Source: Nitrospinaceae bacterium
Lineage (GTDB): Bacteria; Nitrospinota; Nitrospinia; Nitrospinales; Nitrospinaceae
Direction: 5' to 3'
Assembly (NCBI GenBank): GCA_029261615.1
Contig: JAJDAX010000299.1
Coordinates: forward strand, 1-8,594
DNA: 8,594 nucleotides
A model generated the notes under the pieces. The model saw only the letters and a program-made list of their open reading frames with translations, ran no database searches and was not told the DNA's origin. Positions 1-7,352 of this stretch are shown in pieces (the first letter of the stretch is position 1; each line of letters starts with the position of its first letter). Position numbers and translations under genes: made by a program.

Positions 1-936
1 GATGCGGGTGAGTCCAGCGGCTCTTGTGATCTCCACAGCTTGATTGTGCTCCTCGTTTGTGGTGCGGCGGGCAAGCGTCGGAAACCGCTCGGGCGTAACT
101 TTCCCTGCGGGCCGGTACTGGTCCATCACATTGACGTAGGTGTCGGGTGATAATTCATCGGATAAAAACTGCATGATGGACTTTGTGTTCTCCAGGGAAT
201 CGGGCATGACGAGGTGCCGCACCAGTACGCCGCGTTTGGCAAGGCCATTCTCGTCAAAGGTCAGCGGCCCTACTTGCCGGTGCATTTCCCGGACAACCTC
301 TCGCGCGATTTCCGGGTACCGGGTCGCCTTCAGGTATTTCGCGGAATCCTCTGCCGTCCAGTATTTGAAGTCGGGCATGTAGATGTCGACCACCCCCTCC
401 ATCAGTTTCAGACTTTCCATCGAATCAAACGCGCCGGTGTTGTACACCAGGGGCAGGCGCAGGCCCATCTGCACGGCCATCGGCAGGGCTTCGAGAATCT
501 GTGGCACGACATGTTCCGGCGTGACAAAGTTGATATTGTGACAACCTTTTGCCTGTAGTTCCATCATCATATTGGCCAGCACTTCCGGCGTAACCTCGAA
601 CCCGTCCTGCTGCTGGCTGATGTCGTAGTTCTGACAGAACACGCATTTCAGGTTGCACATGGAAAAGAAAATCGTTCCACTTCCACTGGTGCCGCGCAGG
701 CAGTTCTCCTCACCAAAGTGAGGGAAGTAGCTGGAGACCCAGGCATAGCGTCCGGTTTTGCAAAGCGCCCACTCGTTTGATAGACGGTTGACGTCGCAAT
801 CGCGCGGGCACACACGGCATTTCTCCAAATGGCGCAACCCTTGCCGCGAGCGTCGGTACAATTCACCCGAACGAAAAAGTTCCATATAAGCGGGTTCGAA
901 TTGATCAGAAGAAATTAAATATCGGGTGTCAGTCAT
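1..936 (-). CDS. Radical SAM protein, PflA-like (COG1313/PflX type), C-terminus cut by window edge
   Basis: The minus strand reads open from an ATG at 936-934 to base 1, giving 312 codons without a stop, so the C-terminus lies outside the window. The radical SAM cluster motif CNLKCVFC has Cys94, Cys98 and Cys101 (CxxxCxxC), which would bind the 4Fe-4S cluster that cleaves S-adenosylmethionine. An N-terminal cysteine group precedes it (Cys40, Cys43, Cys47, Cys59, in CRVCPRDC and ALCK), as is usual in the PflX/COG1313 branch and possibly a second metal or Fe-S site. Later segments such as NINFVTPEH and VYNTGAFDS fit the partial TIM barrel of this family. The family is named after pyruvate formate-lyase activase, but its substrate is mostly unknown, and no glycyl-radical enzyme gene is visible here. 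No strong Shine-Dalgarno sequence precedes the start. The next in-frame ATG (883-885) is no better and falls within conserved-looking sequence. The gene is divergent from rho. The family call is confident; the function is not. Confidence 0.88.
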   Translation of the reverse strand, partial: MTDTRYLISSDQFEPAYMELFRSGELYRRSRQGLRHLEKCRVCPRDCDVNRLSNEWALCKTGRYAWVSSYFPHFGEENCLRGTSGSGTIFFSMCNLKCVFCQNYDISQQQDGFEVTPEVLANMMMELQAKGCHNINFVTPEHVVPQILEALPMAVQMGLRLPLVYNTGAFDSMESLKLMEGVVDIYMPDFKYWTAEDSAKYLKATRYPEIAREVVREMHRQVGPLTFDENGLAKRGVLVRHLVMPDSLENTKSIMQFLSDELSPDTYVNVMDQYRPAGKVTPERFPTLARRTTNEEHNQAVEITRAAGLTRI

Positions 937-1047
937 GGATTTCACAGAAGATTTCAGAAGGCTCCCGATTTTACCTGATAACTGGAAACCTGAAATTTTA
1001 AACCGTAAAATATTTTAAAAAATACCCACCCCCATTCGGGCACACTG

Positions 1048-1216
1048 CCTGCAAAAACTTGAAAAAACTGACCAAAAGGGATTGACAAACGAAAAGGGAC
1101 CAGATAATGTATCTGCGTACCCCAAAGAATCACCCTGCAAAATTAACCCCTGATCCCCATCGGATTGGTTTTTCCCACAATAATAGGCGGGACTCAATTC
1201 CGGGAAACCTGCAAAA
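1048..1216 (+). repeat. Three copies of CCTGCAAAA upstream of rho
   Basis: The 9-mer CCTGCAAAA occurs at 1048-1056, 1134-1142 and 1208-1216. The first and third copies extend to the 12-mer CCTGCAAAAACT (1048-1059 and 1208-1219). Start-to-start spacings are 86 and 74 bp. The first copy lies upstream of the predicted promoter and the other two lie in the transcribed leader. They could be a regulator or RNA-binding site, or chance in A- and C-rich sequence. Function is unknown. Confidence 0.4.
1082..1108 (+). promoter_or_regulatory. Probable sigma-70-type promoter of rho
   Basis: A perfect -35 hexamer TTGACA (1082-1087) is followed by GATAAT (1103-1108), five of six matches to TATAAT. The spacer is 15 bp, shorter than the preferred 17 bp. 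The first transcribed base would be near 1115, leaving a leader of about 165 nt before rho. No better promoter is visible closer to the rho start. It probably drives rho and rpmE, and perhaps the genes beyond. Confidence 0.6.
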
Positions 1217-1279
1217 ACTCCGTTACCCTTCGACCCGCGCATTTCTTTATAAACCCTTCGTAAAGAATCCACTTCGCTT
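1111..1279 (+). promoter_or_regulatory. C-rich, G-poor rho leader, candidate rut-type autoregulatory region
   Basis: By manual count these 169 bases contain about 54 C and 25 G, a ratio above 2, with clusters such as ACCCC, TCCCCA and GACCCGC. Rho loads on unstructured C-rich, G-poor RNA (rut sites). In Escherichia coli, rho limits its own expression by terminating within its leader. The composition here therefore suggests the same feedback; that is inference. One modest pairing is possible: GGTTT and CCC within 1167-1176 with GGGAAACC at 1202-1209, leaving two unpaired T residues. No intrinsic terminator or known riboswitch is recognisable. Confidence 0.4.
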
Positions 1280-2557
1280 ATGTCTACCGCAACAAAACCA
1301 CCATCCATGAATATCGAGGACCTTAAGGCCAAGACCATTTCAGATTTGACCAATATGGCCAAAACCCTCAAGATTCAGGGCCACAGCGGCCTCCGCAAGC
1401 AGGACCTTATTTTCAAAATCCTTCAGGCCCAGATTGAAAAAGACGGCCTGATGTTTGGTCAGGGCGTGCTTGAAATCCTGCCAGACGGATTCGGCTTCCT
1501 GCGCGCTCCCACATACAACTACCTTCCGGGTCCAGACGACATCTACGTATCGCCGTCGCAGATTCGGAAATTTGACATGCGGACCGGTGACACCATTTCG
1601 GGCCAGATTCGCCCACCGAAGGAAAACGAGCGTTACTTCGCCCTGCTCAAGGTCGAAGCCATCAATTTTGAAAACCCGGAAAAAACCAAAGATAAAATCC
1701 TGTTCGACAACCTGACACCGCTTTACCCGGAAGAACGTCTGCGGCTGGAAACCCCGGCCTGTACAGATTTGAGCGCGCGCATCATGGATTTAATGACGCC
1801 GATTGGAAAAGGCCAGCGTGGCCTGATCGTTGCTCCGCCGCGTACAGGTAAGACAATGCTGCTGCAATCCATCGCCAACAGCATCACCACCAATTTCCCG
1901 GAAGTGGTCCTGATCGTTCTGCTCATCGACGAGCGGCCTGAAGAAGTCACCGACATGCAGCGTTCGGTGAATGGTGAAGTCATCAGTTCCACGTTTGACG
2001 AACCAGCGCAACGCCACGTTCAGGTAGCGGAAATGGTCATCGAAAAGGCCAAGCGCCTGGTTGAACACAAGAAAGATGTCGTCATTCTGCTCGACAGTAT
2101 CACGCGTCTGGCGCGGGCTTATAACGCCATCGTGCCGCCAAGTGGCAAGGTATTGTCCGGTGGTGTCGATTCCAATGCCCTGCAAAGGCCAAAACGTTTC
2201 TTCGGTGCGGCCCGGAACCTTGAAGAAGGCGGCAGCCTCACCATTGTGGCCACTGCCCTCATCGATACCGGCAGTCGTATGGATGATGTAATTTTCGAAG
2301 AATTTAAAGGAACCGGCAACCTGGAAATCGTGCTCGACCGCAAACTGGCTGAAAAGCGCGTGTTCCCTTCAATCGACATTCACAAGTCCGGCACCCGAAA
2401 AGAAGAACTGCTCATTGAACAAGAAGAGTTGCAACGTATCTGGCTTTTGAGAAAAGTTTTACAACCCATGGGCCTTAATGATACTATGGAGCTTCTCCTG
2501 CAAAGAATGGGACAAACCAAAAACAATCTCGAATTCATGAAAACCATGAATTCCTGA
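1280..2557 (+). CDS. rho: Transcription termination factor Rho
   Basis: Rho is a hexameric RNA-dependent ATPase/helicase that releases RNA polymerase from untranslated C-rich transcripts. The 425-residue product is close to the E. coli length (419), with no large insertion. It has an N-terminal helical domain (about 10-50) and a cold-shock-like RNA-binding domain with RNP1-like DGFGFLR at 69-75. The ATPase core has Walker A APPRTGKT (185-192), Walker [11 protein letters not shown] (267-276), the secondary-site Q-loop [10 protein letters not shown] (288-297) and the R-loop region IDTGSRMDD followed by FKGTGN. The P-loop reads PPRTGKT where E. coli has PPKAGKT. The 1280 start adds nine residues before MNIEDLK. 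The second ATG at 1308 aligns with E. coli Met1 and is a real alternative, and neither start has a clear Shine-Dalgarno sequence. rpmE follows after 23 bp, which suggests co-transcription. Confidence 0.98.
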   Translation: MSTATKPPSMNIEDLKAKTISDLTNMAKTLKIQGHSGLRKQDLIFKILQAQIEKDGLMFGQGVLEILPDGFGFLRAPTYNYLPGPDDIYVSPSQIRKFDMRTGDTISGQIRPPKENERYFALLKVEAINFENPEKTKDKILFDNLTPLYPEERLRLETPACTDLSARIMDLMTPIGKGQRGLIVAPPRTGKTMLLQSIANSITTNFPEVVLIVLLIDERPEEVTDMQRSVNGEVISSTFDEPAQRHVQVAEMVIEKAKRLVEHKKDVVILLDSITRLARAYNAIVPPSGKVLSGGVDSNALQRPKRFFGAARNLEEGGSLTIVATALIDTGSRMDDVIFEEFKGTGNLEIVLDRKLAEKRVFPSIDIHKSGTRKEELLIEQEELQRIWLLRKVLQPMGLNDTMELLLQRMGQTKNNLEFMKTMNS

Positions 2558-2580
2558 CGTAACTGAAGAGTTCACACACT

Positions 2581-2856
2581 ATGAAATCCGAGATTCATCC
2601 AGACTATATGGACACACTTGTTGTTTGCACCTGCGGCAACAAAGTAAACACACGTTCCACCGTTAAAGAAATGCACATTGACGTTTGTTCCGCCTGCCAT
2701 CCTTTTTATACCGGCAAGCAAAAACTGATGGACAGTGCCGGGCGTATCGAAAAATTCACCCGCAAATACGAAAAAGCGCTTCAGGCAAAAAAAGCCACTT
2801 CCGAAAAAGCTGCACCTGCAGCTACTGAAGCCGAAAGCACTCCTGCCCCAAATTAG
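2581..2856 (+). CDS. rpmE: 50S ribosomal protein L31, zinc-binding (C+) form
   Basis: bL31 is a large-subunit protein that helps form the bridge to the 30S head. The 91-residue product keeps all four zinc-ligand cysteines: Cys16 and Cys18 (CTC) and Cys36 and Cys39 (CSAC), followed by the hallmark HPFYTGKQK. It is therefore the zinc-binding type rather than the cysteine-less paralogue made under zinc starvation. The conserved domain ends near residue 66. A tail of about 22 residues, rich in Ala, Glu, Pro and Thr and ending APN, extends it beyond E. coli L31 (70 aa) and looks disordered. GAAGAG at 2565-2570, ten bases before the ATG, is a plausible ribosome-binding site. The stop codon is TAG, which is read by RF1, encoded by the next gene. 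Confidence 0.97.
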   Translation: MKSEIHPDYMDTLVVCTCGNKVNTRSTVKEMHIDVCSACHPFYTGKQKLMDSAGRIEKFTRKYEKALQAKKATSEKAAPAATEAESTPAPN

Positions 2857-2875
2857 CTGACTAACTCCCTTCTCT

Positions 2876-2909
2876 TTTAAAGACCTCTCCCAAGAGAGGT
2901 CCGTTTAAA
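2876..2909 (+). terminator. Hairpin between rpmE and prfA, possible terminator or attenuator
   Basis: GACCTCTC (2882-2889) pairs perfectly with GAGAGGTC (2894-2901) around a CCAA tetraloop. The stem can be extended by TTTAAA (2876-2881) pairing with TTTAAA (2904-2909) across a two-base bulge (CG, 2902-2903). Only a poor T-rich stretch follows, so strong intrinsic termination is doubtful. It could be a partial terminator that lowers prfA-prmC-murA expression relative to rho-rpmE, or an RNA-processing or stabilising stem. It ends 32 bases before the prfA start. Confidence 0.55.
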
Positions 2910-2941
2910 TTCTGTAGTCTTTCCTCCTCACTGGTTCCCCA

Positions 2942-4012
2942 ATGTTCGATAAACTGGCTGCCATCGAAAAACGATTCGATGAACTCTCTGGCAAAATGAG
3001 CGATCCTGCAGTCATTTCCCTGCAGAACGAGTTCCAGAAATATGCACGCGAGCACTCGGAACTGGTCGACATCATCAAAGAATACAGAGAATGGAAAAAG
3101 AACAATCAGGAGTTGGAAGAAAACCGGGCGCTCCTTGAAGAGGAGAGCGACCCTGAGATGCAGGAGCTCGCGAAAATGGAGATTGAATCTCTTACCGAGA
3201 AAACAAAAAAAAATGAGCTGGAACTGAAAAAGTTATTGCTGCCAAAGGACCCGCGCGACGAGAAAAGCGTCATCATGGAAATTCGCGCCGGGACTGGGGG
3301 TGATGAAGCCGGGCTGTTCGCCGCGGATTTGTATCGCATGTATTCCCGATACGCCGAGCGACAGAAATGGAAAGTCGAAATTCTGACCAGCAACGAGACC
3401 GGTGTTGGCGGCTTTAAAGAAATCGTTCTCAATATTCGCGGTAAAGCGGTTTACAGCAAACTGAAATATGAAGCGGGAACGCACCGGGTGCAACGAGTGC
3501 CTTCCACTGAAACGCAGGGACGTATTCATACCTCTGCGGTGACAGTGGCGATCCTGCCAGAAGTGGAAGACGTTGATATCAAGATCAATCCTGCGGATTT
3601 AAAAATAGATGTATTCCGTTCATCGGGCCCCGGTGGGCAGAGCGTCAACACCACAGACTCTGCGGTCCGCATCACTCATGTGCCATCCGGTATTGTGGTG
3701 TCCTGTCAGGATGAAAAGTCTCAGCACAAGAACAAGGAACGCGGGATGAAAGTTCTACGCGCTCGCTTGTATGATGAAGAACAGCGCAAACAGCAGGAAG
3801 TACTCGCTGCCGACCGTCGGCAGCAGGTTGGCACAGGGGACCGAAGCGAACGAATCCGGACCTACAACTTTCCGCAGGAGAGAATTACCGATCATCGCAT
3901 TGGCTTCACGATGCACAAGCTGACCCAGGCCATGGAAGGTGAACTCGATGAAATGGTAGATGCAATTGTCCTGCATTTTCAAGCTGAGGCTTTAAAAAAC
4001 CAGGACAACTGA
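2942..4012 (+). CDS. prfA: Peptide chain release factor 1 (RF1)
   Basis: RF1 recognises UAA and UAG in the ribosomal A site and triggers peptidyl-tRNA hydrolysis. The 356-residue product has normal length. It has a helical, charged N-terminal domain 1 (about 1-105), then [11 protein letters not shown] (about 117-127). The stop-codon-reading PxT motif is PST at 187-189, the RF1 signature (RF2 has SPF). The catalytic GGQ is at 231-233 in [24 protein letters not shown] matches the usual family N-terminus, so the ATG at 2942 is well supported. However, no Shine-Dalgarno sequence lies before it; the upstream segment is pyrimidine-rich and contains CCTCCT (2923-2928). prmC, whose product methylates the GGQ glutamine, follows after 7 bp. 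The gene ends in TGA, which RF1 itself does not read. Confidence 0.98.
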   Translation: MFDKLAAIEKRFDELSGKMSDPAVISLQNEFQKYAREHSELVDIIKEYREWKKNNQELEENRALLEEESDPEMQELAKMEIESLTEKTKKNELELKKLLLPKDPRDEKSVIMEIRAGTGGDEAGLFAADLYRMYSRYAERQKWKVEILTSNETGVGGFKEIVLNIRGKAVYSKLKYEAGTHRVQRVPSTETQGRIHTSAVTVAILPEVEDVDIKINPADLKIDVFRSSGPGGQSVNTTDSAVRITHVPSGIVVSCQDEKSQHKNKERGMKVLRARLYDEEQRKQQEVLAADRRQQVGTGDRSERIRTYNFPQERITDHRIGFTMHKLTQAMEGELDEMVDAIVLHFQAEALKNQDN

Positions 4013-4019
4013 TCTCGCC

Positions 4020-4904
4020 ATGAACACCCTGCAGACCCTGCTGGCTGACGCCTGCCATCGACTGGAAAAATCAGGTGTTGAGACCCCAAGGCTGGATGCG
4101 GAAGTTCTGATATCACACGCGCTCGGCATCAGTCGTGAAGAGTTCTGGCGCGATGCCCACCGCCATCTGCACCCCGATGAAATCACCTTTTGTGAACAAT
4201 TGGTTCAGCGTCGCGAGATTCGAGAACCTTTGGCCTATATTATCGGCGAGCGGGAATTCTGGTCGCGTTCATTCAAGGTAACACCTGACGTTCTGATCCC
4301 AAGACCCGAAACTGAAATATTAATTGAACAGCTTCTGAAATCCCTTTCGAAAGAAGAAAGAGATGAACCCTTGCGAGGACTGGACATGTGCACCGGGTCC
4401 GGGGTCCTCGCAATCATCTCGGCGCTCGAGTTGCCTGTTTCCAACATGGTAGGGATCGACATTTCATCAGACGCGCTCAACATAGCCCGTGAAAACAGTC
4501 AATGCCACGGTGTTGAGGATCGTATCACCTGGATGCAATCGGATATGTTTGGTAGTCTGCAAGAGGAGAAGATTGAAACAGGTCGGTTCGATTTTATCCT
4601 GTGCAATCCCCCCTACATTGCCACCGAAGAATGCCAGACCCTGCAACCTGAAATCAGTCGCTTCGAGCCTGTTGGTGCTTTGGATGGTGGCCCTGATGGA
4701 CTGCGATTTTTCGATGAAATATTTGAAGGTGCTTCTACCTGGTTAAAGCCCGGAGGTTATCTGTTAATGGAAATAGGTTCGAATCAGGGCGAGTCTGTAA
4801 AAACTTTATTAATGAAGGACACCAAATTTTGCCAGATAGTTTTGCATCAGGATTATTCCGGGCGGGATCGCGCGGTGTCTGCCCGAAAGGGGACGGATGG
4901 ATAA
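4020..4904 (+). CDS. prmC: Release factor glutamine methyltransferase PrmC (HemK)
   Basis: PrmC uses S-adenosylmethionine to N5-methylate the GGQ glutamine of release factors, which speeds peptide release. The 294-residue product has the helical substrate-binding N-terminal domain (about 1-75). The family signature GEREFWSRSF leads to LIPRPETE (92-99). SAM-binding motif I is LDMCTGSGVLAI (121-132), and the acidic residue in GIDIS (145-149) would contact the ribose. The catalytic, substrate-binding NPPY is at 196-199. It lies 7 bp after prfA, its likely substrate gene. Only a weak AGGA sits about 14 bases upstream of the ATG, so translation may be coupled to prfA. Its last eight bases overlap the start of murA. 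Nothing looks broken. Confidence 0.96.
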   Translation: MNTLQTLLADACHRLEKSGVETPRLDAEVLISHALGISREEFWRDAHRHLHPDEITFCEQLVQRREIREPLAYIIGEREFWSRSFKVTPDVLIPRPETEILIEQLLKSLSKEERDEPLRGLDMCTGSGVLAIISALELPVSNMVGIDISSDALNIARENSQCHGVEDRITWMQSDMFGSLQEEKIETGRFDFILCNPPYIATEECQTLQPEISRFEPVGALDGGPDGLRFFDEIFEGASTWLKPGGYLLMEIGSNQGESVKTLLMKDTKFCQIVLHQDYSGRDRAVSARKGTDG

Positions 4905-6150
4905 AATAGTCGTGCAGGGAGGCAAACCCTTACGGGGAGCTGTATCAATAAGTGGTGCCAAGAATGCCGTATTGCCGATTCTTGCGTCCACCCTCCTCAC
5001 CCGCGGACGTAACCGGATCACCAACGCTCCGAAAGTAAAAGATGTCAGCACGATGCTGGAGTTGATCCGCGACCTCGGCGGAATCATTGAATCCTGGAAG
5101 GATGGCGAAGTCGTTATCGACTCGGAGCCTCTAAAGAAAACAGAAGCCCGTTACGACCTGGTCGCAACCATGCGGGCATCCTGTCTGGTATTGGGACCAT
5201 TAGTTGCTCGTTTGGGCGAAGCCCGGGTTTCGCTGCCCGGCGGATGCGCCATTGGGGCCAGACCGATCGATTTGCACATCAAGGGACTTGAGGCTCTCGG
5301 AGCCGAGATTCATGTAAAAGAAGGCTATATTCATGCCCGCGCAAAAAAACTCGTGGGAGCACGATACTGCTTCGATACGGTCAGTGTCACCGGCACCCAG
5401 AACCTGATGATGGCCGCCGCACTGGCCGAAGGTGAGACCGTTTTGGAAAACGCGGCGCGCGAACCGGAAATATCGTTTCTTGCCGACGTACTTAATCAAT
5501 CAGGTGCAAAAATTGAAGGTGCCGGAAACGACACCATCGTGATCCAGGGAGTGCCTTCGATTCAACCGATCGAATGCCGCATTTTTCCAGACCGCATTGA
5601 GGCGGCGACCTATCTCATCGCGGGTGCGATCACCGGCGGCGAGATTGAAGTGCAGGATTGTCTCCCCAATCACGTGGAACCGGTTGTCCTCAAACTGAGG
5701 GAAGCAGGTGTTACCATTCAGACGGGTGAAGGGATAATGTATGTCAAGGCCAATGGGCCCGTGAAGGCCGCCAATATCAGGACACAACCGCATCCGGGTT
5801 TCCCCACAGACGTTCAAGCTCAGTACATGGCCTTGATGACATTGGCCGAAGGGCAGAGTGTAATCATGGAAACGGTTTTTGAAAATCGCTTCATGCACGC
5901 GGCGGAACTCAAGCGACTCGGGGCCGATATATTGATCGAAGGACACACAGCGGTCGTGCGCGGTGTTGCCGGATTGAGCGGTGCTCCCGTGATGGCGACC
6001 GACCTTAGAGCCAGCGCTTCGCTGGTCTTGGCAGCACTGGCCGCAAAAGGAGAAACCATCATCTCCCGCGTTTATCACATCGACCGAGGCTATGTCTCTA
6101 TGGAGAAAAAAATGTCGCAACTGGGAGCAACCATCAAACGCGTGAAATAG
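4897..6150 (+). CDS. murA: UDP-N-acetylglucosamine 1-carboxyvinyltransferase MurA
   Basis: MurA transfers enolpyruvate from phosphoenolpyruvate to UDP-GlcNAc in the cytoplasm, the first committed step of peptidoglycan synthesis. The 417-residue length is typical. Visible active-site residues include Lys22-Asn23 (SGAKNAVLP) and Cys117 in LPGGCAIGARPIDLHI. Others are Arg122, Asp304 (GFPTDVQAQ), Asp369 (ATDLRASASLVLA) and Arg397 (HIDRGYVSMEKK). Because the catalytic cysteine is Cys and not Asp, the enzyme should be of the fosfomycin-alkylated type. AAAGGGGA (4886-4893) just before the ATG is the best Shine-Dalgarno match in the window. The start overlaps prmC by 8 bp, so translational coupling is likely. 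The 84 bp after the stop show no terminator or convincing promoter, so the heptosyltransferase may be read from the same transcript. Confidence 0.98.
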   Translation: MDKIVVQGGKPLRGAVSISGAKNAVLPILASTLLTRGRNRITNAPKVKDVSTMLELIRDLGGIIESWKDGEVVIDSEPLKKTEARYDLVATMRASCLVLGPLVARLGEARVSLPGGCAIGARPIDLHIKGLEALGAEIHVKEGYIHARAKKLVGARYCFDTVSVTGTQNLMMAAALAEGETVLENAAREPEISFLADVLNQSGAKIEGAGNDTIVIQGVPSIQPIECRIFPDRIEAATYLIAGAITGGEIEVQDCLPNHVEPVVLKLREAGVTIQTGEGIMYVKANGPVKAANIRTQPHPGFPTDVQAQYMALMTLAEGQSVIMETVFENRFMHAAELKRLGADILIEGHTAVVRGVAGLSGAPVMATDLRASASLVLAALAAKGETIISRVYHIDRGYVSMEKKMSQLGATIKRVK

Positions 6151-6234
6151 AGTCACTCACTCATTGGAACATACAAAATGAAGTGTCGGAACTTTCACCA
6201 TAACGCGAACATTTATTGAGTAGAGCCTTCATCC

Positions 6235-7308
6235 ATGGAAGAACAAGCCCCTCCAAAAAATATTCAGCACATCCTGGCCTGGATGCCGAACTGGATAGGG
6301 GATGTTGTGTTCGCGTTGCCAGCCATTCAGGGGCTTCGCAAGCAATACCCTGAGGCCCGCATCACGGCTGTCGTGCGGCCACCCTCCAATGAAATCCTGG
6401 TGAACCACCCCGATATCGATTGTGTTATCCCGTTTCCCCTCAATACAGACAAAGGAACCTTAAGTCAGATCCGGTTTGCTTTCGGCCTCAGAAAATACCA
6501 TTTTGATCTTGCCGTTCTGTTTCCAAACTCGATGCGCTCGGCGTGGCTTGCGCTCATGTCCGGTGCACCCAGGAGAATTGGTTACGAAACGGATGGTCGC
6601 AATTTTCTTTTGACCGACCCGCTACCGGTTGTCAAGGAGTCGCGTTCCATTCACGGCACGGATTACTATGCGGGCATCGTCAAACCATTGGGAGTCAATA
6701 CTGTAGACCGCACCTTTCCGGAATTGGTCACTGAAGAAGGCGTGAAGCGTAATGGCGAACTGATGGAACGCATGGGTATGAATCTGGAAAAATGTCTGAT
6801 CGCCGTTTCACCAGGTGCTTCCAAACCTGAAAAGCGCTGGCACACCGAACGTTTTGGAATTTTGTGTCAGAAACTGATTAAGGAAAATAAAGCCACCATA
6901 TTACTGATGGGCAGTCGCAAGGAAAGACCTCTACTGGAACAGGTGGCCCGCTTTTGCCCTGAAGACAAAGTTTTTATTCTCGCGGGATTGAACATGCAGG
7001 TGGTCGCAGGGTTCCTCAAAAATTGTCGAATGCTGGTCGCCAACGACAGTGGCCTGATGAACTTTGCCGCGATGATCGACACCCCGGTAGTGGGCTTGTT
7101 TGGCCCCGGTCATCCCAAAACCACCGACCCCCTTATCGCTCCAGAGCGCAAGGAACTGGTCACACTCAACTTTGAGTGCTCCCCCTGTCGGCATAAGTTT
7201 TTCAAGGACTGCGAACCGTCCCCACACAAAAAACCATTTTGTCTTGAAGATATCACCGTGACTCAAGTGGCCGATGCGGTAAAAATACTGCTTGAGCGAA
7301 CAACCTGA
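6235..7308 (+). CDS. waaF: ADP-heptose:LPS heptosyltransferase (GT9 family, WaaF-like)
   Basis: This GT9 enzyme probably adds heptose from ADP-L-glycero-D-manno-heptose to the LPS inner core at the cytoplasmic face of the inner membrane. The 357-residue product starts its GT-B fold at about residue 12 with ILAWMPNWIGDVVFALPA, in which Asp23 matches the catalytic Asp of heptosyltransferases. LFPNSMRSAW (95-104) and RRIGYETDGR (113-122) are typical of heptosyltransferase II. The second half has VSPGASKPEKRW (191-202), MGSRKE (225-230) and the donor-binding ANDSGLMNFA (269-278). The last usually reads GxMH, so Asn276 replaces the expected His. A C-terminal cysteine set (Cys315, 318, 326, 336), common in WaaF-like proteins, follows. 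The ATG at 6235 has only a weak upstream purine stretch. Met17 is in frame but would remove the first beta strand. Family is certain; heptosyltransferase II rather than III is inferred. Confidence 0.87.
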   Translation: MEEQAPPKNIQHILAWMPNWIGDVVFALPAIQGLRKQYPEARITAVVRPPSNEILVNHPDIDCVIPFPLNTDKGTLSQIRFAFGLRKYHFDLAVLFPNSMRSAWLALMSGAPRRIGYETDGRNFLLTDPLPVVKESRSIHGTDYYAGIVKPLGVNTVDRTFPELVTEEGVKRNGELMERMGMNLEKCLIAVSPGASKPEKRWHTERFGILCQKLIKENKATILLMGSRKERPLLEQVARFCPEDKVFILAGLNMQVVAGFLKNCRMLVANDSGLMNFAAMIDTPVVGLFGPGHPKTTDPLIAPERKELVTLNFECSPCRHKFFKDCEPSPHKKPFCLEDITVTQVADAVKILLERTT

Positions 7309-7310
7309 CG

Positions 7311-7331
7311 AATGGCATATCATCAGCCATT
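7311..7331 (+). terminator. Weak hairpin between the heptosyltransferase and SDR genes
   Basis: AATGGC (7311-7316) pairs with GCCATT (7326-7331) around a nine-base loop, and TTAAAT follows. The stem is short and the T run is only four bases. It is at most a leaky terminator and may be chance. The 44-bp gap otherwise suggests that the two flanking genes are co-transcribed. Confidence 0.25.
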
Positions 7332-7352
7332 TTAAATCCCGGCGGTAAAAAC

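Larger units (their letters stand above)
937..1279. other. Divergent intergenic region between the radical SAM gene and rho
   Basis: This 343-bp stretch holds no credible gene. The half near the radical SAM gene is AT-rich and includes a perfect 12-bp palindrome, TAAAATATTTTA, at 1006-1017. On the minus strand TAAAAT occurs at 1017-1012, 1000-995 and 973-968. Any of these could serve as a -10 box for the radical SAM gene, but none has a convincing -35 partner, so I do not choose one. The rho-proximal half holds a plus-strand promoter and a C-rich leader, listed separately. Confidence 0.6.

Noticed and set aside
425..866. Two short minus-strand open frames (425-658 and 648-866) inside the radical SAM gene
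   Set aside because: They are in a different frame from the continuous 312-codon reading, which carries all family motifs. They are shadows and do not indicate a frameshift.
1006..1017. 12-bp palindrome TAAAATATTTTA as an operator
   Set aside because: It is pure A/T in an AT-rich tract, where such palindromes arise easily by chance, and no second copy or known operator match is seen.
1107..1310. 67-codon open frame in the rho leader as a rhoL-like leader peptide
   Set aside because: Its ATG lies in or next to the -10 box, before the expected transcription start. It has no ribosome-binding site, and it runs into rho in another frame.
2491..2515. CCTGCAAA near the 3' end of rho as a fourth copy of the leader repeat
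   Set aside because: Only eight bases match and they encode conserved rho codons, so chance is the simpler explanation.
5500..6156. 218-codon open frame antisense to murA
   Set aside because: It lies fully opposite a well-conserved MurA sequence, matches no family I recognise and has unusual His- and Cys-rich composition. It is a long shadow frame.
6178..6219. 13-codon open frame between murA and the heptosyltransferase
   Set aside because: It has no ribosome-binding site and no recognisable sequence, and is too short to support as a gene.
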